From positions 24,240-88,239 of the IMG/VR virus record IMGVR_UViG_3300035670_000111: DNA of 64,000 nt; one strand, given 5' to 3'. Positions 44,488-53,042 of this stretch are shown here, one piece after another. How positions within the stretch are numbered: the stretch's first letter is position 1; every line of letters begins with the position of its first letter. The position numbers were made by a program, and so were the translations under genes. The DNA is from a virus. The notes beneath the pieces are model-generated. The model saw only the letters and a program-made list of their open reading frames with translations, did not search any database and had not been told where the DNA came from.

Positions 44488-45564
44488 CTAGTTGGTTTCT
44501 GCCAACACTACAGACTGGTCAGTAATTAGACCAAGACCGTAGATAGCATACCAAGCAAGCGCATGCTCACGACCGAAGTCAAGAATACCGCCATCGCGGA
44601 GCTCAACTGGTAGAGAGATTGCGTGACCAAATGCATTGTCACCAATAAAGATAGCTGTGTAGCGATCCTTGTTACCGTTACCGGTCTTTGTTACTGGAGT
44701 GGTGTAACCGCCACCAGTTGGGTAGACAATTGAGCCAGGAGCAACAGCGGTATCGGTGGTGTAACCAGAACCTGCACCGTTTGTTACTTTCTGGATTTGG
44801 GTTGTCTCAATGAATACTGTGTCGTACAAACGACCGATTTCACCGAGCATGAAGTTACCTGGAGCAGCGTACTTAGTTACTTCGATGAACTCTGGGAGGT
44901 CACGAAGACGACGGCTCTGGTGTGGGTGAACGAATGCCACATAGGTTTCACCCAACCGTGGAATGTTCTTGGTTGCTAGAGTCTCGACAGCGTCCTTAAC
45001 AGTGTGAGTTGTAAGGTGGAAGTTACCAGTCAAGGAAGCACGTGATGTTCCAACGGTTCCTGAGGTATACCAGTCGTTAACAGCAACGTTAGCAGAACGA
45101 TCATAACCGTAAATAACGGAAGATGCTGCCATGAGTGTGTCACGAGCTTGTCCATCGAGATAGAGGGCCATGTTACGGCCAAGTAGACGTGAGGCTGATG
45201 CCATTACGTCATCGAATGATGCGTTCAATAGAAGCTCAGAAACTGCAATAGCATAACCATGCTCAGCAACAGTAATTGAGAATTGCTGTGCGGTTAGTGC
45301 CTTAGTTTCCATGCGAACACCTTCGACAAGTGCTGATGCAAAGCCGAGGTTGTTGTAACGCATAAAGTTGATCTGAAGACCTGGTGCAACGCCAAGCTCT
45401 GTCTTCTTAACAGCGAACTGTTCGAAGCGAAGAATTGGCATCGACTGGAAAAGAATTTCCTTTGACCAGATCGTCTGGATTGCTTGCGTAAGCTGGCTAT
45501 TTGCGCCAGAGTACGCTGTAGGTGCGGCAGCTAAATTGCCGGTACCTGTGAGGGCTGATGCCAT
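44488..45564 (-). CDS. Major capsid protein (HK97 fold)
   Basis: 358 residues, with an N-terminal arm, then WSKEILFQSMPILRFEQFAV, the E-loop-like stretch and FVHPHQSRRLRDLPEFIEV, all typical of HK97-fold capsid proteins of large actinophages. A scaffold gene and portal gene precede it in the expected order. It has its own palindromic promoter-like element upstream, an AAGGAG ribosome site, and a hairpin right after the stop, consistent with high expression. Confidence 0.92.
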   Translation of the reverse strand: MASALTGTGNLAAAPTAYSGANSQLTQAIQTIWSKEILFQSMPILRFEQFAVKKTELGVAPGLQINFMRYNNLGFASALVEGVRMETKALTAQQFSITVAEHGYAIAVSELLLNASFDDVMASASRLLGRNMALYLDGQARDTLMAASSVIYGYDRSANVAVNDWYTSGTVGTSRASLTGNFHLTTHTVKDAVETLATKNIPRLGETYVAFVHPHQSRRLRDLPEFIEVTKYAAPGNFMLGEIGRLYDTVFIETTQIQKVTNGAGSGYTTDTAVAPGSIVYPTGGGYTTPVTKTGNGNKDRYTAIFIGDNAFGHAISLPVELRDGGILDFGREHALAWYAIYGLGLITDQSVVLAETN

Positions 45565-45594
45565 GTCGGTCTTACTCCTTAGTGTTTAGTTTAA

Positions 45595-45608
45595 TAAGTT
45601 ATAACTTA
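45595..45608 (-). promoter_or_regulatory. 14-bp palindrome with -10-like TATAAC before capsid gene
   Basis: TAAGTTATAACTTA is a perfect palindrome in the 45-base gap between scaffold and capsid genes. Read on the minus strand it offers TATAAC as a -10 box some 35 bases before the capsid ATG. No good -35 is visible. A capsid-specific promoter or regulator site is inferred. Confidence 0.45.
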
Positions 45609-45609
45609 A

Positions 45610-46383
45610 CTACCCGAAGATTCCCTTGCCACGATCAGCTGCTACTGTTCCTAGCAACTTCCCGCGGTATTTTGCGTACTCGGTAACCGACATAGCGGCT
45701 ATTTGCTCCGCTGTAAACTGCTGTTGGTCCGAATTTGTGTCCAGGGGTCCGGAAGGTGGCGCGGTTACCCGGCTACCTGTCATTTCACGACGAGCAGACT
45801 GCATAGCCTGCTGTGCTGAGTCAAGGATACGCGATGAGCGCTCCTTTAATCCTGCGATACTTTGCTCTATTTCTTCCTTGGTATTACCAGTGATTAGGTC
45901 GAGCAACTCGGGGATGATGTTTTCACGCTCCTCATTTAGGCGACCTGAGCGATACTCGCTTAATTCAGCGAATTGGCGCTCGCGCTCTAGGAGGGTGAAT
46001 GCTTTTTCCCTCTCGAGTCTTTCTGACTCAAGTTTTTCCGCCCATTCTTTTTCTTTTGTTTCCAAAAGCTGACGGACGTCCATCTCAGCTTCGGCCTTCT
46101 TACGGGCCTCAGCTTCTTGTTCTGCACGAAGCCTCTCAGCTTCTGCGAGACGTTCTTCGCGCTCCTTCTTCAGAACGGCAAGCTCTTCCTTTAGAGAATC
46201 TATTTGTGGGTAGAGCTTAGATTTCTCTTGCTCACGCACTTTCTTTAGATCCTCCTCAGTATAAGACTTGTTAGGAGTCTGCGACTGGACGGGTGCTACG
46301 AGTGTATCTGTCGTTGCCGGAACATCCTGGAAAAACGCTTCCTGGGCTTCAGGCGAATCAACAATATTAGTTGTTTCTGACAT
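45610..46383 (-). CDS. Capsid scaffolding protein
   Basis: 257 residues, highly charged and helical, with a long Glu/Lys/Arg coiled coil (residues about 45-125) and a short C-terminal globular end (YAKYRGKLLGTVAADRGKG) that resembles the capsid-binding tail of other scaffold proteins. Lies directly before the capsid gene. Shape, charge and position all fit a scaffold that is removed during head maturation. Confidence 0.85.
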   Translation of the reverse strand: MSETTNIVDSPEAQEAFFQDVPATTDTLVAPVQSQTPNKSYTEEDLKKVREQEKSKLYPQIDSLKEELAVLKKEREERLAEAERLRAEQEAEARKKAEAEMDVRQLLETKEKEWAEKLESERLEREKAFTLLERERQFAELSEYRSGRLNEERENIIPELLDLITGNTKEEIEQSIAGLKERSSRILDSAQQAMQSARREMTGSRVTAPPSGPLDTNSDQQQFTAEQIAAMSVTEYAKYRGKLLGTVAADRGKGIFG

Positions 46384-46479
46384 ATATATTCCTTAGGTTT
46401 TGGAGGTCGTTGTCCGAATTAATGCCACGATGACCTGCGGATTTATTTGGGAATAGGCTTGCAAAGAAATGGTTTTTTG

Positions 46480-46490
46480 TCAGCCTAAAC
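46480..46490 (-). promoter_or_regulatory. Shared 11-mer GTTTAGGCTGA before scaffold gene
   Basis: This 11-base sequence follows the portal stop codon at once and recurs exactly at 49010-49020, after the terminase stop. Both copies precede head genes by 60-100 bases. It may mark a phage promoter or processing site; a clear -35/-10 pair is not visible here. Confidence 0.35.
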
Positions 46491-48203
46491 TTAGTTATCC
46501 CCGTATTTAGAGTCTTCTGGTGAAGTACCTCTACGTTGAGGGATTTTGGTTCCATATGCTTTGGTAACCAACTCTGTGGACATTTGCTCGAGTGTCTGTG
46601 CCTCGAACGGAGTTACGACGCCAGGTTGTCCTGAAGGACCTGGGCCGACACCAGCGCCAACATCATTTCCAGGAGCGGGTTCCATGCCCTGGTTTTCTGG
46701 TAGCAAGCCGGTTAGGGAAGCAATAGCTGAGTTAATTTGGGACCTAATTAGGTTAAGAGCCCCATCTGCCTTGGCATCTTCAATGAGCTCTGTACGAATT
46801 TCGTCGAGCTTCTCGTCTGGGAATTCTTCGCCAAGAGTGCGAAGGGCGCCTTTACGGCTTTCAAGATTCATTCCCATCTTAGTTTGGATCTCGTTCAACA
46901 CAATCAATTTATCAAGAGGCAACGGTTGTGGGAAATGTACGGTTGTCTCGTAAGTTAGAGGGTCATTAATGTCTAGAACTGGACGTTGATCTGGCTTTAT
47001 TGGTCCATTAAATTCTGGATTGTATATAAATAGTTCAGGCTCTTTTACAGCAAGAGTTAGGAGAACTAGTTCATTGATGCGTGTAATTCCTTGGCTGTAC
47101 TGCGTAATCTTTTGATTGTATCTGTTCATCAAAGGCTGGTATTGAATAGCCAATGCAACACCAGAGGTATTTGAGATCGGTTGAACTTCACCCAACGCTG
47201 ACTGAGGAACTCCGATCATTTCGTGCATTGCACGTTTAATAATTTCTAGGTATTGAATTGCTCCCTGCAGACCTTGTCCGCCACCTTCTAGATTAAATAC
47301 TTGGGCATCCTTAGGGAGACCTCCCCAGACCTTTTTAGGTCCCTTCTCAAGGGAAGATGCCTTAGCTCCAGTGATAACTGTTACAGGAGCAGCGTGGTAA
47401 TTAACAATGTCTGCTACGTCTGTAGCAATTTCGTTATAGCTTCTGTTAAGAACAATTATGTCGTGGCAATCAGATAATCCCCATGGAGATCCGGATACTC
47501 GAACATTTGGTATGTGAACAATAGGAACTTTACCTATTGGGTTAGGACGTGAATCAATCAACTCATCGTTGATGTATTCTTCAATTCTGTCGTCAGTAAG
47601 AATTTCTGTATATGTATAAACTTGACGTGTACCTTCTAAAGATGTGCCCCAGAAACGATACTTTAATTTAAATCTAATCAATCGATCACGATCATGCGGG
47701 TGAAACTCTGGAAAACAGAACGAGGAGTTAAGCGGGAGTATTCTTACTCTACCTGGATTGCGTCTTCCTACGCTATCTTCAAATGCTTCTTCATATGCGA
47801 CCTTAACAAAACAATCGCCTGATACCCCGCCTTGCTGACCCATTTCCCACATAACGCCGTGCTTATTGTTATCTACTTCCCATACACGCTGTAGGATGTC
47901 TGGAACTATTGCTTCTGTTGGATAAGGGCTACGGAAGATAGCTCCACGTCCAAAACTAAAATTAATTATGTAATCTGTAAACGCCCTGTAGTAGTTGTAT
48001 ACCATTTGAGATTCGCCGATTTCTCTGCGATATGCCCAATGATGTCCTAGATACATCGCCCAGTTAAGCGAGTAACGATTTAAGCGAGGACCATGTACTT
48101 CAAATTCTTCGTCTGCAAGTTCTACAAGTCCAAGAGGAGAAATTGATATTGTTAAGTCAGAGGAGGCGGCCCTATACGACGGAGGACTAAAATCAATACT
48201 CAT
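46491..48203 (-). CDS. Portal protein
   Basis: 570 residues of portal type, with LNWAMYLGHHWAYRREIGES near the start, a wing and crown region (YNEIATDVADIVNYHA), and the stem-like segment AMHEMIGVPQSALGEVQPIS followed by GVALAIQYQPL, which is diagnostic of SPP1-type portals. The C-terminus is Pro/Gly-rich. It sits between the terminase and scaffold genes. Dodecamers form the DNA gate. Confidence 0.93.
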   Translation of the reverse strand: MSIDFSPPSYRAASSDLTISISPLGLVELADEEFEVHGPRLNRYSLNWAMYLGHHWAYRREIGESQMVYNYYRAFTDYIINFSFGRGAIFRSPYPTEAIVPDILQRVWEVDNNKHGVMWEMGQQGGVSGDCFVKVAYEEAFEDSVGRRNPGRVRILPLNSSFCFPEFHPHDRDRLIRFKLKYRFWGTSLEGTRQVYTYTEILTDDRIEEYINDELIDSRPNPIGKVPIVHIPNVRVSGSPWGLSDCHDIIVLNRSYNEIATDVADIVNYHAAPVTVITGAKASSLEKGPKKVWGGLPKDAQVFNLEGGGQGLQGAIQYLEIIKRAMHEMIGVPQSALGEVQPISNTSGVALAIQYQPLMNRYNQKITQYSQGITRINELVLLTLAVKEPELFIYNPEFNGPIKPDQRPVLDINDPLTYETTVHFPQPLPLDKLIVLNEIQTKMGMNLESRKGALRTLGEEFPDEKLDEIRTELIEDAKADGALNLIRSQINSAIASLTGLLPENQGMEPAPGNDVGAGVGPGPSGQPGVVTPFEAQTLEQMSTELVTKAYGTKIPQRRGTSPEDSKYGDN

Positions 48204-48472
48204 TAAAGTTGACCGCTCATTTTCTTAGCTCTTTTCATGCGAGCCACTTTTGCCTTCTTTTTCTTTTCTAATTCTGCTTTAGGGTCCCTTAACTTTGGGT
48301 TTACTTCTTTTAATGAGCCTACCCAAGATCCACCACTTTTTTCGTATTGTTGGCTTGCCCAACGATTTGCAGCAAATGATGTGTGAGCTTGTGGACTTCT
48401 TGGAGGATATTTAGCAAGAGCTTGCTTCATTAAGCTGTTCCACAGCTTTTGATTTGCAGCAACTTTTGCCAC
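48203..48472 (-). CDS. Small basic head-associated protein, 89 aa
   Basis: Carries LWNSLMKQALAKYPPRS and NRWASQQYEKSGGSWV, a phrase I know from small phage proteins near head genes (DUF5872-like, from memory), then a Lys-rich tail (KKKKAKVARMKRAKK). GTG start behind AGGAG. A DNA- or portal-associated role is plausible from charge. The stop shares one base with the portal start. Confidence 0.6.
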   Translation of the reverse strand: MAKVAANQKLWNSLMKQALAKYPPRSPQAHTSFAANRWASQQYEKSGGSWVGSLKEVNPKLRDPKAELEKKKKAKVARMKRAKKMSGQL

Positions 48473-48494
48473 GGCTCTCCTAAATCTAAATTGA

Positions 48495-48534
48495 GGTGCC
48501 CGGCTTCAAAGAAGGGAGTATGAAGCCGGGTACC
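48495..48534 (-). terminator. Hairpin between head genes
   Basis: A 14-bp stem with one mismatch (core CCCGGCTTCA against TGAAGCCGGG) and a 12-base loop lies between two head genes, right after the stop of the upstream one. Following minus-strand bases include TTTAGATTTAG, a weak T tract. Similar to the hairpins at 44.0 and 44.5 kb. Confidence 0.6.
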
Positions 48535-48547
48535 TAGTGTAGCGTAA

Positions 48548-48946
48548 TTAGTCAGTAACTGATGCAGGGTTCATGCGCTGATAGCGAGAACCTGTACGGA
48601 AGACCTCTTCGATCTTCGTTTCTGCATAATCACTAAATGTTCCTTGAGAGAACTCGTTTGTATAGGTAGGTGCTTCTACCCATGCAGCTGAGCCCACATG
48701 AGCACGCTCACGCATTGTCTCTTCTGGGTACTTCTCGAAAACATTCATGTTGTGATTAGGGCGGCCAGCTGGAGTTTCATATCCATGATCTATGCCTGCC
48801 TGAAACTGTGTAGGAACGTCGGTGTCAGTTGCTACGCCCTCTTCGAAACGAAGTGGTCCACGAAGACCTGGGGTAGCTGGAGACATCTTACGCTCATACA
48901 TGTTTCCGGTTTTCTCCGGAAACTGTGGTGTTGGAGCAATTGCCAT
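48548..48946 (-). CDS. Head-cluster protein of unknown function, 132 aa
   Basis: Pro-, Gly- and Glu-rich soluble protein with little secondary structure (TPQFPEKTGNMYERKMSPA, GYETPAGRPNHNMNVFEKYP). It has its own upstream promoter-like region, a strong AAGGAG ribosome site, and a hairpin after its stop, which together suggest abundant expression. Could be a capsid decoration or portal-associated protein; not recognised. Confidence 0.6.
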   Translation of the reverse strand: MAIAPTPQFPEKTGNMYERKMSPATPGLRGPLRFEEGVATDTDVPTQFQAGIDHGYETPAGRPNHNMNVFEKYPEETMRERAHVGSAAWVEAPTYTNEFSQGTFSDYAETKIEEVFRTGSRYQRMNPASVTD

Positions 48947-49005
48947 TATTTTTTTCTCCTTACGGATAAAGGATCCTTAGTATGAGTTTGGTCCTAATAC
49001 CTTGA

Positions 49006-49037
49006 ATTATCAGCCTAAACATAAATTTTCTTATCAA
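49006..49037 (-). promoter_or_regulatory. Promoter-like region after terminase, with the shared GTTTAGGCTGA
   Basis: Minus strand reads TTGATA, 20 bases including TATGTTTAGGCT, then GATAAT. Boxes are good but the spacer is three bases longer than ideal. Located 60-90 bases before the head protein gene and containing the 11-mer repeated at 46.5 kb, plus a 10-mer (TTATGTTTAG) repeated at 44.0 kb. Confidence 0.45.
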
Positions 49038-50671
49038 AAGAAGGGTGACGAGCTGACCTCTACGGTCGGCATAACCATCTCTTGGGTAAGAGAACAAGCC
49101 AAAGCCAATGAATCCACAAAATCATCGTGAGCGTGCGCCTCGTCAGGAGCCGCCACCAAGAAATTAGGACCCTTATATTGTACTTCTGCATCGGTCATTT
49201 GTTGGTAGAAACGCTTCCAAATACGCAATCTCCGGGTTTTGGCATGGGACGGCCAAGAAATCATTTGGCGTTGAATTAAAGCCTGTAAGTGTTTCCAGCG
49301 TTTGGACTGTTCTCCTGGGGTAGAAAGAGAAGATATTACCTCCGCCCTAGGTAGTAAAAGCTTTAGTCTTTGAGCTACAGCGTCTCCAACTCCATTAGAG
49401 TCCACGGCTACGGCTAAAACATCGTAGTTCCCAAGGAAGTTAACTATCTGAAAGTACTGGTCTTCCCAATCATCGCCTTGTAGTTCCATCCAGTTTAGAA
49501 CTCTATGGTCGTAGTATCCGAATTCGTCCGGCCTATCCCAGTCAACCCAGACTACAGTAACGACTGTTGAGTCCATTTTACGAGCGGGATCTATACCCAC
49601 GACGACTGGAGATCTATGCCATGTCTTAACTAGTTCCTGGGAAGTATCCCCAAGATCGTCCATAACGGATGAGGTTACGAACATTCCTCGTTCTAACAAC
49701 CACTTACAGTTATATGAAAGCTGAAATTCGTCCGAATCCTCGCCGATACGAAGCATCTCTTTTCGTATGAACTTTTCATAGTTAGCGTTAAATTTAGACA
49801 CATCTTTCCAGTCCCATTGGAAATGGTTCTGTCTTGCGTTGCGCCCCGAGTTCTGGCGGCGCTTGTTTAGCTGTATAGACCTGTAAAAGTTATTCTTGTG
49901 AGTTGTAGGGGTCCCAGTCTTAACCATAGTTGCGTTGTAGTACGCACCCATAGGAGCAATTGATTTAGAGACTATGAAGTCATCAGCTTCCTGACACTCA
50001 TCTATAACTATCAAATGGAAGGACTTAGACTCAATTTTTGCTCTTGGGTTTGCGGTCATCATCATTAGCTGAGAGCCAGAGTTTTTGAGTTTAATGTTTC
50101 TGGTTACGCCTGGAGTTTTAGAAGGAATATCATCAATCTCAGGGTCGCCAAGAACTTCCATAGCTCTCTCGCTAGTTAGTCTAGATACAGTTCTAGAGAA
50201 CAAAGTTTCTACCTGAGCTTGAATTGGGGCAAACATGCCTACCCAGATTCCATCATGGAATTTGCCTAGTAGCTCTGGGTACATCTTAGCTAGTCTAGGT
50301 AAGAGCACCATAAGAGTGGCTACAGTATTAGCTACAGTTTCCGACTTACCAGACTGACGAGAAGCAAGAGCGGTGATCTCTTCTCCGTCATTTATGATTA
50401 CACTTTCAATGATTCTTTTGGCTAAAGGCTTTTGATATGGGTGGAGTTCGTGACCTGTTAACAGGGTCATAAACTGCATGACTTTATCAATTAACGCAAG
50501 AACAAACTCTTTAGATAGCTCGTCAAGTTCTTCTTCTTCGTGAAGGTCTTCAAAATCTTCATCTTCTTCTTCAACTTGTTCTTCTTGTCCATCGAACTCA
50601 TCATCCTCAAAATCTTCGAAGTCTTCCTCATCATCCGCGTCATAATCCTGAAAATCAAAGTCTTCTTTCAT
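49034..50671 (-). CDS. Terminase large subunit with acidic N-terminal extension
   Basis: 545 residues. ATPase motifs: ALASRQSGKSETVA (Walker A) near residue 100, and FHLIVIDECQEAD (Walker B). Nuclease motifs: VVVGIDPARKMDSTVV and later VAVDSNGVGD, with DDFVDSLALA near the C-terminus. It packages DNA into the prohead through the portal. The first 55 residues are almost only Asp, Glu and Phe (DADDEEDFEDFEDDEFDGQ), which is not usual in this family and may bind a basic partner. Confidence 0.95.
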   Translation of the reverse strand: MKEDFDFQDYDADDEEDFEDFEDDEFDGQEEQVEEEDEDFEDLHEEEELDELSKEFVLALIDKVMQFMTLLTGHELHPYQKPLAKRIIESVIINDGEEITALASRQSGKSETVANTVATLMVLLPRLAKMYPELLGKFHDGIWVGMFAPIQAQVETLFSRTVSRLTSERAMEVLGDPEIDDIPSKTPGVTRNIKLKNSGSQLMMMTANPRAKIESKSFHLIVIDECQEADDFIVSKSIAPMGAYYNATMVKTGTPTTHKNNFYRSIQLNKRRQNSGRNARQNHFQWDWKDVSKFNANYEKFIRKEMLRIGEDSDEFQLSYNCKWLLERGMFVTSSVMDDLGDTSQELVKTWHRSPVVVGIDPARKMDSTVVTVVWVDWDRPDEFGYYDHRVLNWMELQGDDWEDQYFQIVNFLGNYDVLAVAVDSNGVGDAVAQRLKLLLPRAEVISSLSTPGEQSKRWKHLQALIQRQMISWPSHAKTRRLRIWKRFYQQMTDAEVQYKGPNFLVAAPDEAHAHDDFVDSLALACSLTQEMVMPTVEVSSSPFF

Positions 50672-50895
50672 TTAGATCTCTCGCTAAGGGTATTTACTAC
50701 CGCCAACAGCGCCTCAGCGCCTAATTTAGCCTCTTTTAGATAAAACGGATCTTTGCTGGACTGCCAAGAAGAAAGGTTACGACTAACTGAATAAAGAGTA
50801 GTTTCAGACCAACCTACAAGTTCTGAAGTAGGCATCGTCTCAACACGCTTTTCTATCTTAGACTTTTCTTTTTCTGCCTTGCTTTTTTTAAACAT
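50668..50895 (-). CDS. Hypothetical protein upstream of terminase, 75 aa
   Basis: Basic N-terminus then helices (TSELVGWSETTLYSVSRNLS, AKLGAEALLAVVNTLSER). Small helical proteins in this position in actinophages are sometimes terminase small-subunit substitutes, but no HTH is evident here. The stop overlaps the terminase start by four bases. Confidence 0.6.
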   Translation of the reverse strand: MFKKSKAEKEKSKIEKRVETMPTSELVGWSETTLYSVSRNLSSWQSSKDPFYLKEAKLGAEALLAVVNTLSERSK

Positions 50896-51178
50896 CGTCC
50901 ATCTCCATCGACCGTATTTTATCCCAGTTAACTTCGCTCTTTTTTAATCCCCTCCCTTTTATTGCATAGGTTAGGGCCTGGCTTTCAGTATATCCTGTTT
51001 TTTTCCATACTCCTACAACTATAGCTTTACGACTGAAGGGTACACGAAAAGCTATGCCTTTTCCTCTGCGGAAAGGGCTATCAAGCTCCTGTGTATCCGC
51101 TCTTTCAGCTAGACCTCTAGGCTTATACGGGTATGTAAGGGGATGCCAATATAGGTTTCCTACGTCTTTGGTTTGCAT
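50888..51178 (-). CDS. Hypothetical protein, 96 aa
   Basis: Basic, aromatic protein with a strand-rich centre (GIAFRVPFSRKAIVVGVWKK) and a helix (TESQALTYAIKGRGLKKSEV). No family recognised. It is chained by overlaps to the KTSC-domain gene before it and the 75-residue gene after it, in the packaging operon. Confidence 0.6.
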   Translation of the reverse strand: MQTKDVGNLYWHPLTYPYKPRGLAERADTQELDSPFRRGKGIAFRVPFSRKAIVVGVWKKTGYTESQALTYAIKGRGLKKSEVNWDKIRSMEMDDV

Positions 51179-51801
51179 TACGTAGTTTTCCTAGGAGAAG
51201 TAGCTTTTTGAATCTGTGCGCCTCTAGCAATTACATACGCTTCAGATCTCATATCAGCAGGCAAATCAGACAAAGATGCTGGTCCTCTTGGCTTTACATC
51301 AAGATAATCTCGTATGTATTGCCATTTGCTGTCTCGATCTCTAAATGCTATCCATTCTTCTAATTCCACATCATAGTAGTTGTAAAGAGTTGAGTCTCTA
51401 AACATAACTGTTAAGACGCCACGTTCTGGGTTGTACGCAGCTGCAACAGTTCGTGGACGATCTGGATTACTGGTTTTTGTAGGAACTTCGTATAAATCTG
51501 GGGAGGTGTATCCAGCTGGAGCATAAGCTCGATCATCTGTTGGATATATGGCACGTAGAGGATCTGTTCGGATCTCTGCGTTCGCTCCACGGATGTCTAT
51601 ATTCTTTTCAATGAATTCTTCGCCAAATTGCTCCAAAGGCTCCATAAGGGACTTTCTGCCCTTTTGGAAAGACCATCTTAGATCTTGAGGGAGTAATGAG
51701 GAAGCAACCTGCTCATCAGTTATGCGGTTTCTACGCATAGCCGCATTAGCTCTGCGACCAGCTTGAATTGAAGGGGATGTCTTTTTTCGTCTTGGTGGCA
51801 C
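51178..51801 (-). CDS. KTSC-domain-like protein, 207 aa
   Basis: The C-terminal part (RTVAAAYNPERGVLTVMFRD followed by STLYNYYDVELEEWIAF) matches the KTSC domain pattern, a small beta-rich module of unknown function often found in phages. The N-terminus is strongly basic (PPRRKKTSPS) and helical. GTG start. Position at the head of the packaging genes suggests a DNA-packaging accessory role, but this is not established. Confidence 0.65.
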   Translation of the reverse strand: MPPRRKKTSPSIQAGRRANAAMRRNRITDEQVASSLLPQDLRWSFQKGRKSLMEPLEQFGEEFIEKNIDIRGANAEIRTDPLRAIYPTDDRAYAPAGYTSPDLYEVPTKTSNPDRPRTVAAAYNPERGVLTVMFRDSTLYNYYDVELEEWIAFRDRDSKWQYIRDYLDVKPRGPASLSDLPADMRSEAYVIARGAQIQKATSPRKTT

Positions 51802-51802
51802 G

Positions 51803-52066
51803 TTATGCCTCGCAAATATGGATCTCTATTTGGGTTTCAGCAACTAGCATTTCGCATAGGTTGCACCTAAACCACTTAGTTTCTTGGTAATTGTTTTGAG
51901 CAGTTCCTTCTACAGGCAACTCTTCTCCACCATTGTCTGATTGACGATCATAGTCATAGACGATACGTGGTTCAGCCAATATTTCTGGGGGAAATGGTCC
52001 CCTTGGCCTAGTGACTGTAGGCGGTACGTAATGTACCTGCTTAGTTACTATCTTCTCGATCTTCAT
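51803..52066 (-). CDS. Small zinc-finger-like protein, 87 aa
   Basis: The C-terminus has CNLCEMLVAETQIEIHIC, a C-x2-C...H-x-C finger. The N-terminal half is Pro-rich. It overlaps the preceding gene by 26 bases. Function unknown, likely nucleic acid or protein contact in the packaging operon. Confidence 0.65.
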   Translation of the reverse strand: MKIEKIVTKQVHYVPPTVTRPRGPFPPEILAEPRIVYDYDRQSDNGGEELPVEGTAQNNYQETKWFRCNLCEMLVAETQIEIHICEA

Positions 52067-52256
52067 CGCTCACCGTTTCTAGAACAACTACTTCTTCCTC
52101 TTTTACTTCTTCCTTCTTGGCTTTTGTAGTTTTCTTTTCTTTTTCTGGGAGCGGAGCTGGTTCCTCTACAACTGGGGCAGGAGTTTCAGCAACAGGTAGT
52201 ACTTCAGGCTCAATGGATATATTGGCATTGAGTAGAGCTTGCTTTTCTTTTTCCAT
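52041..52256 (-). CDS. Acidic/Lys-rich protein, 71 aa, first gene of packaging operon
   Basis: Starts at the ATG three bases after AAAGGAA rather than seven codons earlier, where no ribosome site exists. The chain is Pro/Glu/Val-rich with a Lys patch (EKEKKTTKAKKEEVKEEE), so probably disordered. First minus-strand gene after the divergent lysozyme region. No family. Confidence 0.5.
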   Translation of the reverse strand: MEKEKQALLNANISIEPEVLPVAETPAPVVEEPAPLPEKEKKTTKAKKEEVKEEEVVVLETVSDEDREDSN

Positions 52257-52346
52257 GAAATTCCTTTCAAAGGACATAGTCTACACGTAATTTGTCCGAT
52301 TTATCCTTTTATAGGTTGTGGGTTGCATCAGTACTGTAATTACTGC

Positions 52347-52461
52347 TACGGTAGACCACGTGGCCGGAGAAATCCGGCCATAAGCACCTCCGTAACAAAA
52401 GGGTTGCATACCGAATTCGGCAGAAAGAGGCCGAATTGCTTAGTGTGGGTGACAGGCACAC
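52347..52461 (+). ncRNA. Structured 5' leader of the lysozyme gene
   Basis: Three stems can be drawn before the lysozyme start: TGGCCGGA/TCCGGCCA with a GAAA tetraloop, enclosed by TACGG/CCGTA; AATTCGGC/GCCGAATT; and GTGTG/CACAC. A GGGTTGCAT repeat lies outside at 52320 and 52401. Perfect stems in a non-coding stretch suggest a regulatory leader. I compared it with the ydaO class by memory and found no match, so its class is open. Confidence 0.45.
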
Positions 52462-52496
52462 GAAGTCAGGAATGGCCCTCTAGCCTAGGAGAAAGA

Positions 52497-53039
52497 GTGC
52501 TAAAGGATGAAGCAAAACGCTATATAGCAACTTGGTCGGCCGCCCTGCTTATCGCAGGCATACCTGCGGCTTTAGCAAGTCAAACAGACGGCGCTACAGT
52601 GACAGTAGCTGTCGAAGTAGAAGAAGTGGACCCCCTAGATAAGTACCGTAAAGCAAAAGAGCTTTCTGATACTGAGCTAGTTGAGTTATTGTCTTTAGTA
52701 GGTTTTGAGGGCAGAAGCCTAAAAATAGCTTGGGCAGTAGCTAAAAAGGAGTCTAACGGAAGACCAAAAGCTCACAATGACAACATATCTACAGGAGACG
52801 ATTCCTACGGAGTATTCCAGATAAACATGATCGGATCTCTTGGCGAAGATCGTAGAGAGAAGTTCGGCATAGAAACTAACAAGGAGCTGTTCGATCCAGT
52901 AAAGAACGCTAAAGCGGCCTTTTATATGACCGCTAAGGGAACAAACTGGGGATCTTGGGGCTACGGCCCAGATGCTTATGACGGAACTTCGTCAGAGCCC
53001 AAGATAGAACAATGGTTAGAAAACTACCCTAAGCAATAA
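52497..53039 (+). CDS. Secreted lysozyme-like transglycosylase on the plus strand
   Basis: 180 residues from a GTG five bases after GGAG. Residues 1-30 are a signal peptide or anchor (TWSAALLIAGIPAALAS). From about residue 60 a lysozyme-like/SLT domain follows: AWAVAKKESNGRPKAHND with the likely catalytic Glu, then DDSYGVFQINM. It is similar to the wall-cutting domain of the tape measure protein. Opposite orientation to its neighbours with its own leader and terminator: an independent unit, perhaps a lysis or wall-loosening enzyme expressed at another time. The open frame continues far upstream but without a ribosome site. Confidence 0.82.
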   Translation: MLKDEAKRYIATWSAALLIAGIPAALASQTDGATVTVAVEVEEVDPLDKYRKAKELSDTELVELLSLVGFEGRSLKIAWAVAKKESNGRPKAHNDNISTGDDSYGVFQINMIGSLGEDRREKFGIETNKELFDPVKNAKAAFYMTAKGTNWGSWGYGPDAYDGTSSEPKIEQWLENYPKQ

Positions 53040-53042
53040 AAA

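Noticed and set aside
52290-52496. ydaO-type (c-di-AMP) riboswitch before the lysozyme gene
   Set aside because: Key conserved blocks of that class as I remember them are not found; only general hairpins are seen.
52239-52496. N-terminal 86 codons of the long lysozyme frame
   Set aside because: No ribosome site before its start, overlaps the divergent promoter region, and the peptide looks like a random frame; GTG at 52497 has GGAG.
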